A stretch of DNA of 64,000 bases, taken from positions 744,001 through 808,000 of the forward strand of contig NZ_JACTAG010000002.1 of the NCBI RefSeq assembly GCF_014763045.1, written 5' to 3'. The notes beneath the pieces were generated by a model. That model saw only the letters and a list, made by a program, of their open reading frames with translations, made no database searches and was not told where the DNA came from. Positions 43,846 to 52,794 of this stretch are shown here, in pieces (the stretch's first letter is position 1; each line of letters opens with the position of its first letter). This stretch comes from Sulfitobacter aestuariivivens (GTDB taxonomy: Bacteria > Pseudomonadota > Alphaproteobacteria > Rhodobacterales > Rhodobacteraceae). A program made the translations under genes and the position numbers.

Positions 43846-44694
43846 ATGAGCACGGATACAATGGACGACGACACCCTTCATTTGCCCAAGGGCGTCCGCG
43901 TTGAGACGCTTGACGTGCGCGGTCAGCGTCTGCGGGTCGCCATCAAGGACGGCGACACATCCAAACCGCCCTTGCTGATGTTCAACGGGATCGGTGCCAA
44001 TCTGGAACTTGGGTTTCCATTTCTGACCGCGCTCAAAGGTCGTCGTGCGATCTTGTTCGATGTGCCCGGTGTCGGCGGCTCCCCGATGCCCGGTTTACCT
44101 TACCGTCCCTCCACGCTTGCGCGACTGTCCAAACACCTGCTTGAGATGCTTGAAATCGATCGGGTCGATGTCTCCGGCGTGTCGTGGGGTGGTGGGCTGG
44201 CCCAACAGTTCGCCAAGCAATATCCAAAGATTTGCCGCCGTCTGGTCCTTGTGTCCACTTCGTCTGGATGGACGATGGTACCCGGGAAGCCAAGCGTGCT
44301 GTCAAAAATGTCCAGCATCAAGCGCTACACCGATAAGGGTTATATGCGGTCGATTGCGGCCGAGATTTACGGCGGTGCATTCCGGCGCGACGACACCCTG
44401 ATTAACGCTCACGCGGCTGGCATGCGCCCTTCGTCCAACGCGGGTTATATGCTGCAACTTCTGGCAATGACCGGATGGACAAGCGTTCCATGGCTTTGGT
44501 TGCTCAAACAGCCGACTCTTGTGGTATCCGGCACCGATGATCCGCTGATTCCGGTTGCCAATGCACGTCTCTTGGCACATCTCATTCCAAAAGCACGGCT
44601 TGAATTGATTGACGATGGGCATCTGTTTATCGTGACCGACCCAAGTGGCACCGCCAAACTGGTCGGCGATTTTCTGGATGATGATTCGGTCTGA
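43846..44694 (+). CDS. phaZ: Intracellular PHA depolymerase-like hydrolase (PhaZ)
   Basis: Alpha/beta hydrolase of 282 residues. It resembles the pseudomonad medium-chain PHA depolymerase PhaZ, with LLMFNGIGANLELGFPF, FDVPGVGGSPMP, GVSWGGGLAQQFA (Ser113), TMVPGKPSVL, the acid pair in GTDDPLIP (Asp231/Asp232) and IDDGHLFIV (His259). Ser, Asp and His positions parallel the known triad. It directly follows phaC, as in Pseudomonas phaC1-Z-C2. It would mobilise stored polymer inside the cell. Confidence 0.88.
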   Translation: MSTDTMDDDTLHLPKGVRVETLDVRGQRLRVAIKDGDTSKPPLLMFNGIGANLELGFPFLTALKGRRAILFDVPGVGGSPMPGLPYRPSTLARLSKHLLEMLEIDRVDVSGVSWGGGLAQQFAKQYPKICRRLVLVSTSSGWTMVPGKPSVLSKMSSIKRYTDKGYMRSIAAEIYGGAFRRDDTLINAHAAGMRPSSNAGYMLQLLAMTGWTSVPWLWLLKQPTLVVSGTDDPLIPVANARLLAHLIPKARLELIDDGHLFIVTDPSGTAKLVGDFLDDDSV

Positions 44695-44744
44695 CAGACT
44701 CGGCAAATTTGACTTGAGCGCTACAGAAACGAAAATTCTTTATG

Positions 44745-44776
44745 CGAATGCCCGATTTTCGGGGCTTTCGCATTCG
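44745..44776. repeat. Inverted repeat after phaZ, possible weak terminator
   Basis: CGAATGC (44745-44751) and GCATTCG (44770-44776) form a seven-base-pair outer stem, and CCGA/TCGG form an inner stem. There is no strong T tract after it, so a terminator role for phaZ is uncertain. It lies in AT-richer DNA before the BY-kinase gene. Confidence 0.45.
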
Positions 44777-44907
44777 TATTAACAAACGGCAAATAATTTG
44801 GAATATTTCTTAAAGTTCCGTTAAGATTCGATCCAATTTGTCCATATTTTTCAAATCGCTGTTTCATCGTTTTTTTAGAAAAAGTGTCGTGGTAAGACCT
44901 TGCGATT

Positions 44908-47061
44908 ATGGCGATTTCACAAAACCAGTCTCAATTGTCGTTTCGACATCCAGTTTCTCCACGCTATTCCGACGACGCGAGCGAAATACATTACGGTGCC
45001 GTTCTTCTGACGATTTGGCGCGGTAAATGGCTTATCGCCATTCTCTCTCTCCTATTTGCGGTGGCAGGTGGGTACTACGCAAATGTACTGGCGACACCGC
45101 TCTATCGCGCGACGGCTGTTGTCATTCTCCAAACCCAGCAAGACCAAATTGTTGATCTGCAAAGCGTCGCGGCGGGAATGACCGGAGACTCAACTGAAGT
45201 AAATTCAGAGTTGGAGGTACTGCGATCCAGGGGGCTGCTGGGTAAAGTTGTTGATCAGCTTGAGCTTGTCAAAGACCCGGAATTCAATGCATCCCTACGG
45301 CCGCCGCACCTTGGTGAGCAGGCAGTCGGATGGATCAAATCGGCGGTTGGTTTGCCTGTCGGGACTGACACCGTCGACGCGCCGCTCCCAAGCACTATCC
45401 AGCAACGTGCAGATGTTGTCTCATCAGTCCTTGAAAAGATGTCTGTCAGCAATGTCCGCAATAGTCTGGTGTTCAACATCAGCATCAGCACCCAATCGCC
45501 GTGGAAATCAGCCGAAATCGCAGACACGATTGCACAACTCTACATACGCGATCAAATCGACGTAAAATATGAGGCAACAGAACAGGCAACCCGCTGGCTG
45601 ACCGGGCGGGTCGCTGAACTGCGGACGGCCTTGGAAGTTGCGGAAAGGAAAATATCTGACTTCAGCGCCGCAACGCAATTGATTTCCCCCGAGGGTCTTC
45701 AATCGCTCGAACGGCAGATCAAACATCTGCGTGACAGGATCAGGGCTTCTAAAAAAATTAACGCCGCGCTCATTGCACAACTGACCCTGGCAGAGCAGGC
45801 CCCAAGCAGGAGCGCCAAAGCGGCAGCACTGGATGACGGCCAACTTTCACAGTTGCTGTCCGGCCTAGAGAACGGCACGGCCAGTGCTGCGGCATTTGAT
45901 GCGTGGGCCGACAGGATCGTCCGACAGATCCGCTTAGATATCGCCGAAAGCGACGCACAGTGGCAGGCGCTGACCGCTTCGGCGCAAACCCTCAATCAGC
46001 AGATCGCCCAACAGGGTGAGGATCTTATCTCGTTGCAGCAGCTTTCCCGTGAGGCTGAGGCAACCAGGTCGCTTTACGAGCACTTCCTCCTTCGGCTGAA
46101 GGAAACTTCTGTTCAGCAGGGTATTCAAAAGGCTGACGGACGCGTGCTCTCACATGCTGTTGTGCCTTTCAGTCCGTTTTTCCCTCGAAAAACCCATATC
46201 ATGACGCTGGCTTTGATCCTCGGCGCGATCGTGGGCGCGGGCATAGTGCTGCTGCGCGAAATGCGCAATGACAGCCTGCGCACGGCAAGCGATCTTGAGG
46301 CTGAGACCGGCCATGTCGTTCTGGGCCAGATCCCTTTGTTGCCAGGCACCGCACGCAAGAATGTCCTGAACTACCTCTCTGATAAACCTGCCTCGGAAGC
46401 AGCCGAAGCGGTCCGCAATTTACGCACCTCTTTGATGCTGCCCCATGTCAGGACCCCACCTCAGGTCATCGTTTCGACATCTGCCTTGCCCGGCGAAGGC
46501 AAAACGACAACGGCGCTTGCGCTGGCGCATAATCTGCTTGGGCTGGGCAAGAAGGTTCTGTTGATAGATGGGGATATGCGTCGCAGTACGTTGCAACAGT
46601 CGTTTTCTGACTTGCCAGGTGGCGGTATCTTGTCCGTCCTCAGTGGCGCGCAAACGTTGCAACAAGCGGTGCATCGCAGCCCGGATTTCGGCGCCGATAT
46701 TTTGGCGGGCGGAAATGACTGTCATTCAGCAGCGGATCATTTTGCCTCGGAACCCTTCGAAGATCTGATTGCGGAGGCAAGAGCCACCTACGATGCCGTC
46801 ATCATCGACACGCCCCCCGTATTGGCCGTCCCCGACGCCCGGATCATCGCGGAGCAGTCAGATGCCATCATCTTTACTGTGCGTTGGGACAGCACCGGAA
46901 AACAACAGATCGAAGAGGCGATACGGCTCTTTCGCCATTCAAATCAGCGGATTACCGGAATGGTTTTGAACCAGATCAATCCCAAGGGCATGAAACGCTA
47001 TGGGTACCGCGGCAAATTCGACGCCTATAGATCGTGCGGAACAGCCTACTACGCAAACTAG
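44908..47061 (+). CDS. Wzc/ExoP-type polysaccharide co-polymerase with BY-kinase domain
   Basis: Fused Wzz-type co-polymerase and bacterial tyrosine kinase (717 residues). Membrane helix 1 is near residues 38-58 (WLIAILSLLFAVAGGYYANV). A long periplasmic coiled-coil region follows. Helix 2 is near 430-449 (TLALILGAIVGAGIVLL). The cytoplasmic kinase has Walker A SALPGEGKTTTALALA, Walker A' LLIDGDMRR and Walker B DAVIIDTPP. The C-terminus has a Tyr cluster (YGYRGKFDAYRS then YYAN) for autophosphorylation. It should set exopolysaccharide chain length. No glycosyltransferase or wza gene is adjacent, so it appears to stand alone here. Confidence 0.92.
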   Translation: MAISQNQSQLSFRHPVSPRYSDDASEIHYGAVLLTIWRGKWLIAILSLLFAVAGGYYANVLATPLYRATAVVILQTQQDQIVDLQSVAAGMTGDSTEVNSELEVLRSRGLLGKVVDQLELVKDPEFNASLRPPHLGEQAVGWIKSAVGLPVGTDTVDAPLPSTIQQRADVVSSVLEKMSVSNVRNSLVFNISISTQSPWKSAEIADTIAQLYIRDQIDVKYEATEQATRWLTGRVAELRTALEVAERKISDFSAATQLISPEGLQSLERQIKHLRDRIRASKKINAALIAQLTLAEQAPSRSAKAAALDDGQLSQLLSGLENGTASAAAFDAWADRIVRQIRLDIAESDAQWQALTASAQTLNQQIAQQGEDLISLQQLSREAEATRSLYEHFLLRLKETSVQQGIQKADGRVLSHAVVPFSPFFPRKTHIMTLALILGAIVGAGIVLLREMRNDSLRTASDLEAETGHVVLGQIPLLPGTARKNVLNYLSDKPASEAAEAVRNLRTSLMLPHVRTPPQVIVSTSALPGEGKTTTALALAHNLLGLGKKVLLIDGDMRRSTLQQSFSDLPGGGILSVLSGAQTLQQAVHRSPDFGADILAGGNDCHSAADHFASEPFEDLIAEARATYDAVIIDTPPVLAVPDARIIAEQSDAIIFTVRWDSTGKQQIEEAIRLFRHSNQRITGMVLNQINPKGMKRYGYRGKFDAYRSCGTAYYAN

Positions 47062-47259
47062 GATCCTTGCTCGTTACTGGCATGCTCCTTGGCCCGAAAG
47101 ACGCATGGGAACTCAGCCTCCCAGGCAATCTGCCGACCCAGTCAGAATCGCGTGATGCCGAGAAGACTGCATTGGTGGACTGCAACAGCACCTGTTGGTC
47201 CAGAATTGCCATACAGGCCACCCAAGACTTGGCTAAGTCATTGATCAGGATGTATTCAG

Positions 47260-47335
47260 TGGTGAGCCGTGCAGGGTTCGAACCTGCGACCCACTGATTA
47301 AAAGTCAGTTGCTCTACCAACTGAGCTAACGGCCC
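47260..47335 (-). tRNA. tRNA-Lys (anticodon TTT)
   Basis: A full cloverleaf reads on the minus strand from G47335. The acceptor GGGCCGT pairs with ACGGCTC, with one G-U pair. The D arm is AGCTCAGTTGGTAGAGC. The anticodon loop is CTTTTAA with anticodon TTT. The T arm contains GGTTCGAACC. CCA is encoded (47260-47262). It decodes AAA and AAG. Confidence 0.97.
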
Positions 47336-47441
47336 ACTAGACGCGGTTCTTAGAAACCTGCGCCGGGGGGGTCAAGCCCTTAAAGCGGATATTTCGAACC
47401 GCCTGCTGGATAAGTCGCATAAGCGGCGTTATATGCGCCGA

Positions 47442-48275
47442 ATGAACGATCTGCGCGATACAGGTTTGCCCATCATGAAGATGCATGGGCTGGGCAACGA
47501 TTTTGTCGTTGTCGACGCGCGTATGCACGATCGTAAGATCACGCCCGCGATGGCCAGGGGGATCGGGCATCGCCATTTCGGCGTCGGATTTGATCAGCTT
47601 GCCGTCATCACGAAGGGGGCAGGCGATGCGCATCTGACGTTTTACAACGCAGATGGGTCTCTATCGGCAGCATGCGGCAATGCAACGCGCTGTGTCGCGC
47701 GTTACCTTCTGGACGAGACGGGCAAGACATCGCTGCATCTGACCACGGCACGCGGCGATCTTGCCGCAGCAGAGGTCGGCAACGGCCTGACAGCCGTGAA
47801 CATGGGCCAGCCACAGCTTGACTGGCGCGACATCCCGCTTGCCCGCGAGATGGACACGCTTGAACTGCCCATGGAGGGTGCGCCGACGGCGACGGGCATG
47901 GGCAACCCGCATTGCACCTTCTTCGTTGACGACGTTGACGTCGTGGATCTTGCCGCCTTTGGATCCCGGATGGAACATCATCCCCTGTATCCCGAACGCA
48001 CGAACGTTCAGGTCGCTCAGATTGTAGGCCCCGACCATATCCGTATGCGGGTCTGGGAGCGCGGCGTGGGCATCACCTTGGCCTCAGGTTCGTCATCCTG
48101 CGCGACTGCTGTGGCAGCAGCACGGCGGGGGCTCACAGGGCATGACGTTAGCGTTGATCTGGACGGCGGCACACTGCAAGTCGCGTGGCGCAACGACGGT
48201 GTCTGGATGACCGGCCCGACGATGCACGTGATGGACGGCACGCTGACCGCGCAGTTTCTGGACAGTTTGACATGA
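47442..48275 (+). CDS. dapF: Diaminopimelate epimerase DapF with an altered catalytic motif
   Basis: Cofactor-independent epimerase that makes meso-diaminopimelate for lysine and peptidoglycan (277 residues from ATG 47442; ATG 47433 is also possible). The N-terminal motif MKMHGLGNDFVVVD and the first catalytic motif NADGSLSAACGNATR are intact. The second normally reads ACGSGACA, with the first Cys as the second catalytic base (Cys217 in Haemophilus numbering). Here the bases encode ASGSSSCA, so that Cys is Ser while the later Cys remains. The rest of the protein looks whole, including MGNPHCTFFV and ERGVGIT. It overlaps mtaB by four bases. Confidence 0.9.
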   Translation: MNDLRDTGLPIMKMHGLGNDFVVVDARMHDRKITPAMARGIGHRHFGVGFDQLAVITKGAGDAHLTFYNADGSLSAACGNATRCVARYLLDETGKTSLHLTTARGDLAAAEVGNGLTAVNMGQPQLDWRDIPLAREMDTLELPMEGAPTATGMGNPHCTFFVDDVDVVDLAAFGSRMEHHPLYPERTNVQVAQIVGPDHIRMRVWERGVGITLASGSSSCATAVAAARRGLTGHDVSVDLDGGTLQVAWRNDGVWMTGPTMHVMDGTLTAQFLDSLT

Positions 48276-49534
48276 ACGCGCCGATCTTCTCCAACCACGG
48301 CTGCCGGCTGAACGCGTATGAGGTCGAGGCGATGAAGGATCTTGCCGGTCAGGCCGGGCTTCGGAACGCCGTGGTGGTCAACACCTGCGCAGTGACGGCA
48401 GAGGCTGTGCGCAAGGCACGGCAGGATATTCGCAAACTGCGTAAATCCCACCCTGATGCGCGGCTGGTCGTGACCGGCTGCGCAGCCCAAACCGAGCCGG
48501 ACACCTTTGCCGCCATGGAAGAGGTCGACGCTGTCATTGGGAACACCGAAAAGATGCAGCCGGGCACATGGACCGAACTGGCGGCTGATTTCATCGGTGA
48601 AACTGAAATGGTTCAGGTGGATGACATCATGTCTGTCACCGAAACCGCCGGGCATCTGATCGATGGTTTTGGCACCCGGTCCCGGGCCTATGTGCAGGTC
48701 CAGAACGGATGCGATCACCGCTGCACATTCTGCATCATCCCGTACGGCCGGGGCAATTCGCGATCAGTACCCGCGGGCGTTGTGGTGGACCAGATCAAGC
48801 GGCTGGTCGACAAGGGTTTCAACGAGGTTGTGTTGACAGGCGTGGACCTCACCTCGTGGGGCGCTGACCTTCCGGCCACGCCCAAGCTTGGTGATCTGGT
48901 GATGCGCATCCTGCGGCTGGTGCCTGACCTGCCCCGACTGCGCATTTCCTCAATCGATTCGATTGAGGTGGACGAAAATCTGATGGCTGCCATCGCCACA
49001 GAGCCGCGCCTGATGCCCCATCTGCATCTAAGCCTGCAGCATGGCGATGACATGATCCTCAAGCGCATGAAACGGCGGCATCTGCGCGACGATGCCATTG
49101 CGTTCTGCACCCAGGCGCGGCGCCTGCGCCCTGATATGACGTTTGGCGCAGATATCATCGCCGGTTTCCCAACGGAAACCGATGGCATGTTCACCAACTC
49201 GCTGGCGCTGGTGACAGAGTGCGATCTTACCTGGCTGCATGTCTTTCCCTATTCTGCGAGGCCTGGAACGCCTGCCGCCCGCATGCCCGCCGTGGATGGC
49301 CGCGTGATCAAGGAACGCGCCGCACAGCTTAGGATGGCCGGTCAGGCGCAGGTCGCGACACACCTGAACGCTCAGATCGGGCGATCTCACCAAATACTCA
49401 TGGAAAGCCCGACCATGGGGCGGACTTCACAATTTGCAGAAGTACATTTTGACATCCCTCAACCTGAAGGGCAGATTGTAACAGCGGTCATTTCCCGCGC
49501 GGACGAAAAAGCTCTTTACGCCTGCTCTATATAA
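48272..49534 (+). CDS. mtaB: tRNA t6A37 methylthiotransferase MtaB
   Basis: Radical SAM methylthiotransferase of 420 residues that turns t6A37 of tRNAs into ms2t6A. The N-terminal domain has three cluster cysteines (SNHGCRLNAYE, VNTCAVT, TGCAAQ). The radical SAM motif is CDHRCTFC, followed by IIPYGRGNSRSV. A TRAM-like C-terminal domain ends the protein. The start shown overlaps the dapF stop as ATGA; the longer frame from 48185 lies inside dapF. This dapF-mtaB pairing is common in alphaproteobacteria. The tRNA-Lys gene just upstream is a natural-neighbour curiosity, since ms2t6A occurs on ANN-decoding tRNAs. Confidence 0.92.
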   Translation: MNAPIFSNHGCRLNAYEVEAMKDLAGQAGLRNAVVVNTCAVTAEAVRKARQDIRKLRKSHPDARLVVTGCAAQTEPDTFAAMEEVDAVIGNTEKMQPGTWTELAADFIGETEMVQVDDIMSVTETAGHLIDGFGTRSRAYVQVQNGCDHRCTFCIIPYGRGNSRSVPAGVVVDQIKRLVDKGFNEVVLTGVDLTSWGADLPATPKLGDLVMRILRLVPDLPRLRISSIDSIEVDENLMAAIATEPRLMPHLHLSLQHGDDMILKRMKRRHLRDDAIAFCTQARRLRPDMTFGADIIAGFPTETDGMFTNSLALVTECDLTWLHVFPYSARPGTPAARMPAVDGRVIKERAAQLRMAGQAQVATHLNAQIGRSHQILMESPTMGRTSQFAEVHFDIPQPEGQIVTAVISRADEKALYACSI

Positions 49535-49586
49535 CCCATCCTATACCCTTGATTTGTTAAGTGTTTGCACGCAACACAGGATGGAC

Positions 49587-50261
49587 ATGATAGAGAACTT
49601 CCCCACCAACTCCGAAGCGTTTCAAGGAGCGTCTGACGCGCTGAAGGACATGATGGCGTCTTTGGCCGTTGAAACTCATCTTGAGAAGGGTGAGGTGCTG
49701 TTCGAGTACGGCGATATCGGAGATACCTTCTATGCAGTGCTGTCCGGCACATTGGAATTCAGCGTCATCGCCAGCGACGGGCGCAAACTGTCGCTCGATG
49801 TGATGCATGAAGGGGCGCTTTTCGGCGAAATTTCCCTGTTTGATCCCGGACCGCGGACGGCGACCGTCACGGCGCTGAAGCCGACGCGCATTCAGGGCAT
49901 CAGAAACGCTGACTTCCTGCAGGCATTGGAACGCACTCCGGAACTTGCGATCGAAATGCTCCAGCTGGCAGGCAGGCGCATGCGCTGGATGAGTTATCAA
50001 TTGACGGTGCAGGTTTTCCTGCCGCTTCCACCGCGGCTGGCGCGCAAATTGCTGCACCTTTGTGACCATCTGGACGACAGGCAGCCAGTGCTCAAACACT
50101 CACAGGCGGAACTTGCTGAGTTCATTGGCGCAAGCCGCGAGGCCGTGTCAAAAACCCTGTCCCAATGGAACAAGGACAAGATCGTTGCCTTGTCCCGGGG
50201 TGGGCTAAAATTGTTGGATAAAGACGCTTTGACCGAAATCTCGGAAATAACGAATATTTAA
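49587..50261 (+). CDS. Crp/Fnr-family transcriptional regulator
   Basis: Regulator of 224 residues. An N-terminal cyclic-nucleotide-binding-type beta-barrel (YGDIGDTFYAVLSGTLEFSV, GALFGEISLFDPGPRTATV) is followed by a dimer helix and a C-terminal HTH (QAELAEFIGASREAVSKTLSQW). The SRE of the recognition helix includes the Arg-Glu pair that reads TGTGA in Crp proteins. There are no N-terminal Cys for an Fe-S cluster, so it is not FNR. The start 49587 has AGGA five bases upstream; 49581 is the alternative. A perfect TGTGA-N6-TCACA site is 41 bp after its stop. Confidence 0.88.
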   Translation: MIENFPTNSEAFQGASDALKDMMASLAVETHLEKGEVLFEYGDIGDTFYAVLSGTLEFSVIASDGRKLSLDVMHEGALFGEISLFDPGPRTATVTALKPTRIQGIRNADFLQALERTPELAIEMLQLAGRRMRWMSYQLTVQVFLPLPPRLARKLLHLCDHLDDRQPVLKHSQAELAEFIGASREAVSKTLSQWNKDKIVALSRGGLKLLDKDALTEISEITNI

Positions 50262-50301
50262 TAGACACTTATCAAGTCTACTTCGAAAAAGTTAATGGCT
50301 A

Positions 50302-50317
50302 TGTGATCCAGTTCACA
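50302..50317. promoter_or_regulatory. Perfect Crp-type binding site
   Basis: TGTGA (50302-50306), TCCAGT, TCACA (50313-50317) matches the Crp consensus TGTGA-N6-TCACA with no mismatch. It lies in the 377-bp gap after the Crp/Fnr gene and upstream of a strong plus-strand terminator, so it may control a non-coding transcript. Which regulator binds it is inference. Confidence 0.6.
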
Positions 50318-50350
50318 GACCTGTCGCAAAACTCATGGCACAGTCGTGGT

Positions 50351-50607
50351 CATAGTAAACATGCTGCCTTGGTACTCAGGTTTCCTTATTTTTCGGATAA
50401 CTTCTTGGCAGTTCTAGGAACCTCTCGGGGTTGGGTTGCAGGGACAGCAGCTAAGCTGCAGGTCACTGTCTAAGGTCCGGATTACCGGATAGCCCGCTCC
50501 GATATTACGTATCTCCCCTCGTTATGGGATGCTCCATTCATTCAGGAGACACCATAGCGAACAAAAAGACCCTCCCGGTTTCTTCCTGCCGGGAGGGTCA
50601 TTTTTTT
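50351..50607 (+). ncRNA. Candidate small RNA ending at a strong terminator
   Basis: The gap 50262-50638 has no supportable gene but has a Crp-type site at one end and a strong intrinsic terminator at the other. Between them are hairpins: TCCGG-ATTA-CCGGA (50476-50489), and GCAGC-TAA-GCTGC within a GACAG/CTGTC outer pair (about 50440-50470). A CATAGT hexamer at 50351-50356 could be a -10. The start of the RNA is therefore a guess. No known RNA family was recognised. Confidence 0.28.
50563..50607. terminator. Strong bidirectional rho-independent terminator
   Basis: An 11-bp perfect stem, GACCCTCCCGG (50568-50578) with CCGGGAGGGTC (50589-50599), has a 10-base loop, then A and seven T on the plus strand. 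AAAAA on the left gives a U tract for the minus strand, where it would end the petABC transcript (petC stops at 50639). The plus-strand strength suggests that something is transcribed from the left as well. Confidence 0.9.
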
Positions 50608-50638
50608 GTGCTGGCCGGGGACAGGCCGCTTTGGCGGA

Positions 50639-51433
50639 TCAGTCTTTCGCTTTGTGCTTGATCGGTGCCCAAAGCCGTTTGTTTGTCAGATACAGCAACA
50701 CCGACAACAGTGTCAGCAAAAGCACTCCGGCAAAGCCAGCCTGCTTGCGCGCGCCAAGCTTGGGTTCAGCCGTCCACATCAAAAAGGCCGAGACGTCCTC
50801 GGACAGGTGGTGCAGGTCATTCGCGTGGCCATCAGCATATTCCACCAGTTCATCGGAAAGTGGCGGTGCCATGGAAATCCAGCCGCCGGGCATGACGGTG
50901 TTTTCGTAAAGGATCGTGCCCGCCTCTTCTTTCTCTTCACCAGTATAGCCGGTCAGCAGCGCGGTGATGTACTCTGGCCCGCCCATGCCTTTGAGAAACT
51001 GGTTGATGCCCAAACCGTACGGGCCGTGAAAGCCCGCGCGCTTTTTGGCCATCAAAGACAGGTCCGGTGCATTCTCGAGGTTCGACTCGGGAAAATGATC
51101 TACGGGCGTTGCCGCGCGGAAATCATCCAACTCCGGGTCAAAAACCTCGTACTGCTCTGCATAGGCCCGCATCTGATCGTCTGGCAGCTGTGGGCCGCTG
51201 TCATCGGCCAGCGTGCGGAAGGCTACGTACTTCAGACCGTGACAGGCCGCACAGACTTCGGTGTAAACCTGCAGGCCGCGCTGCAACTGGTTCACGTCAT
51301 AGGCACCGAACGGGCCATCAAACGAAAAGTCGACGTTTTCAACGTGGCCCTCTGAGGCACCGGCGGCATAAGCGCCCGTGCCCATGCCAAGTGCCAACGT
51401 CGCGGAAAGGATTGTTTTGATCATGATCTTCAT
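50639..51433 (-). CDS. petC: Cytochrome c1 of the bc1 complex
   Basis: Membrane-anchored c-type cytochrome of complex III (264 residues). A Sec signal peptide ([20 protein letters not shown]) precedes the haem motif [10 protein letters not shown]. The axial Met lies in the [12 protein letters not shown] segment. A single C-terminal membrane helix ([17 protein letters not shown]) anchors it. It is the last gene of petABC, five bases after petB, and is followed by a strong terminator. Confidence 0.95.
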   Translation of the reverse strand: MKIMIKTILSATLALGMGTGAYAAGASEGHVENVDFSFDGPFGAYDVNQLQRGLQVYTEVCAACHGLKYVAFRTLADDSGPQLPDDQMRAYAEQYEVFDPELDDFRAATPVDHFPESNLENAPDLSLMAKKRAGFHGPYGLGINQFLKGMGGPEYITALLTGYTGEEKEEAGTILYENTVMPGGWISMAPPLSDELVEYADGHANDLHHLSEDVSAFLMWTAEPKLGARKQAGFAGVLLLTLLSVLLYLTNKRLWAPIKHKAKD

Positions 51434-51438
51434 ATCCC

Positions 51439-52782
51439 TTACTCCGCCGGGTTCGCGATGGTTTTTGTACCACCGACATTTTCGGCATAGTGCGCCTCAA
51501 AGTCTTCTTCGATGGTCGCTGGTTGTGGCAGCGGTTTCTCGATCACGCCCAGAAGCGGCATGATGACGAGGAAGTAGGCAAACCAATAGGTCGTCGCGAT
51601 CAGCGATAGGCTTGCATAGGGCTCTTCAGCAGGCATCGCTCCAAGCCACATCAGGGCAAAGAAATCGAACACCAGCAGCCAGAACCACCATTTGAACATC
51701 GGACGGTAACGGCCGGAACGCACGCTGGAGGTATCAAGCCATGGCACCAGCGCCATGACGACGATCGCCGCAAACATCGCCAGAACACCAAAGAATTTGG
51801 CGTCGATGATGCCCCCGGTGACGAAGGAGGCGATCTGCACCACCCAGACTTCAGAGGTGAACGCACGCAAGATCGCGTAGAACGGCAGGAAGTACCATTC
51901 GGGCACGATATGCGCAGGCGTCGCCAGCGCGTTTGCCTCGATATAGTTATCGGGGTGACCCAGATAGTTCGGCATAAATCCGACGACCGCAAAGAACACC
52001 GCGAGGATCACCGCGAGGGCAAATAGGTCTTTGATGACGAAATACGGCCAGAAGGGCAGCGTGTCTTTCTCTGCTTCTTCCTTGCTTCCCCGGCGCACTT
52101 CAACGCCTGTCGGGTTGTTGTTGCCTGTGGTGTGGAAGGCCCAGACGTGCACAATCACCAGTCCAGCAATCACGAAGGGCAGCAGGTAATGCAGGCTGAA
52201 GAAACGGTTCAGCGTGGCATTATCGACCGCAGGCCCGCCCAAAAGCAGTGTTTGCAGGCTTTCACCGATAAACGGAACCGCACCAAAGAGGCCCGTGATC
52301 ACAGTCGCACCCCAGAAAGACATCTGCCCCCATGGCAGCACGTAGCCCATAAAGCCGGTGGCCATCATCAACAGATAGATCAGCATCCCGATGATCCACG
52401 TGATCTCACGCGGGGCTTTGTAGGAGCCGTAGTAGAGACCACGGAAAATGTGTGCGTAAACCGCCACAAAGAACAGCGAAGCGCCATTCATGTGAAGATA
52501 CCGCAGCATATAGCCACCGTTCACGTTGCGCATGATGTGCTCAACAGACGCAAAGGCGTTGTCCACATGCGGCGTGTAATGCATCGCCAGCACAACGCCG
52601 GTCACGATCTGCAAAACAAGGCAGAAAACAAGAACAATGCCCCAGATCCACATCCAGTTCAGGTTCTTTGGCGTGGGGATCATCAGTGTGTCATAAAGCA
52701 GCCCGACGATCGGCAGGCGGCGGTTCAGCCACTTTTCACCGTCAGTCTTTGGCTCGTAATGGTCGTGCGGAATTCCACCCAT
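51439..52782 (-). CDS. petB: Cytochrome b of the bc1 complex
   Basis: Core quinol-oxidising subunit of complex III with two b haems (447 residues, about eight membrane helices). Recognisable parts include the Qo-site [15 protein letters not shown] motif, [20 protein letters not shown], and paired haem His residues in the helices around [19 protein letters not shown] and [16 protein letters not shown]. It lies 12 bases after petA. The length is usual for alphaproteobacteria. Confidence 0.97.
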   Translation of the reverse strand: MGGIPHDHYEPKTDGEKWLNRRLPIVGLLYDTLMIPTPKNLNWMWIWGIVLVFCLVLQIVTGVVLAMHYTPHVDNAFASVEHIMRNVNGGYMLRYLHMNGASLFFVAVYAHIFRGLYYGSYKAPREITWIIGMLIYLLMMATGFMGYVLPWGQMSFWGATVITGLFGAVPFIGESLQTLLLGGPAVDNATLNRFFSLHYLLPFVIAGLVIVHVWAFHTTGNNNPTGVEVRRGSKEEAEKDTLPFWPYFVIKDLFALAVILAVFFAVVGFMPNYLGHPDNYIEANALATPAHIVPEWYFLPFYAILRAFTSEVWVVQIASFVTGGIIDAKFFGVLAMFAAIVVMALVPWLDTSSVRSGRYRPMFKWWFWLLVFDFFALMWLGAMPAEEPYASLSLIATTYWFAYFLVIMPLLGVIEKPLPQPATIEEDFEAHYAENVGGTKTIANPAE

Positions 52783-52794
52783 GTGCTTGCTCCC

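Noticed and set aside
46976..47320. Minus-strand frame reading through the tRNA-Lys gene
   Set aside because: The run near its N-terminus is the usual translation of a tRNA gene and not a protein.
49587..50261. Naming the Crp/Fnr regulator FNR
   Set aside because: The N-terminal cysteine set needed for an oxygen-sensing Fe-S cluster is absent.
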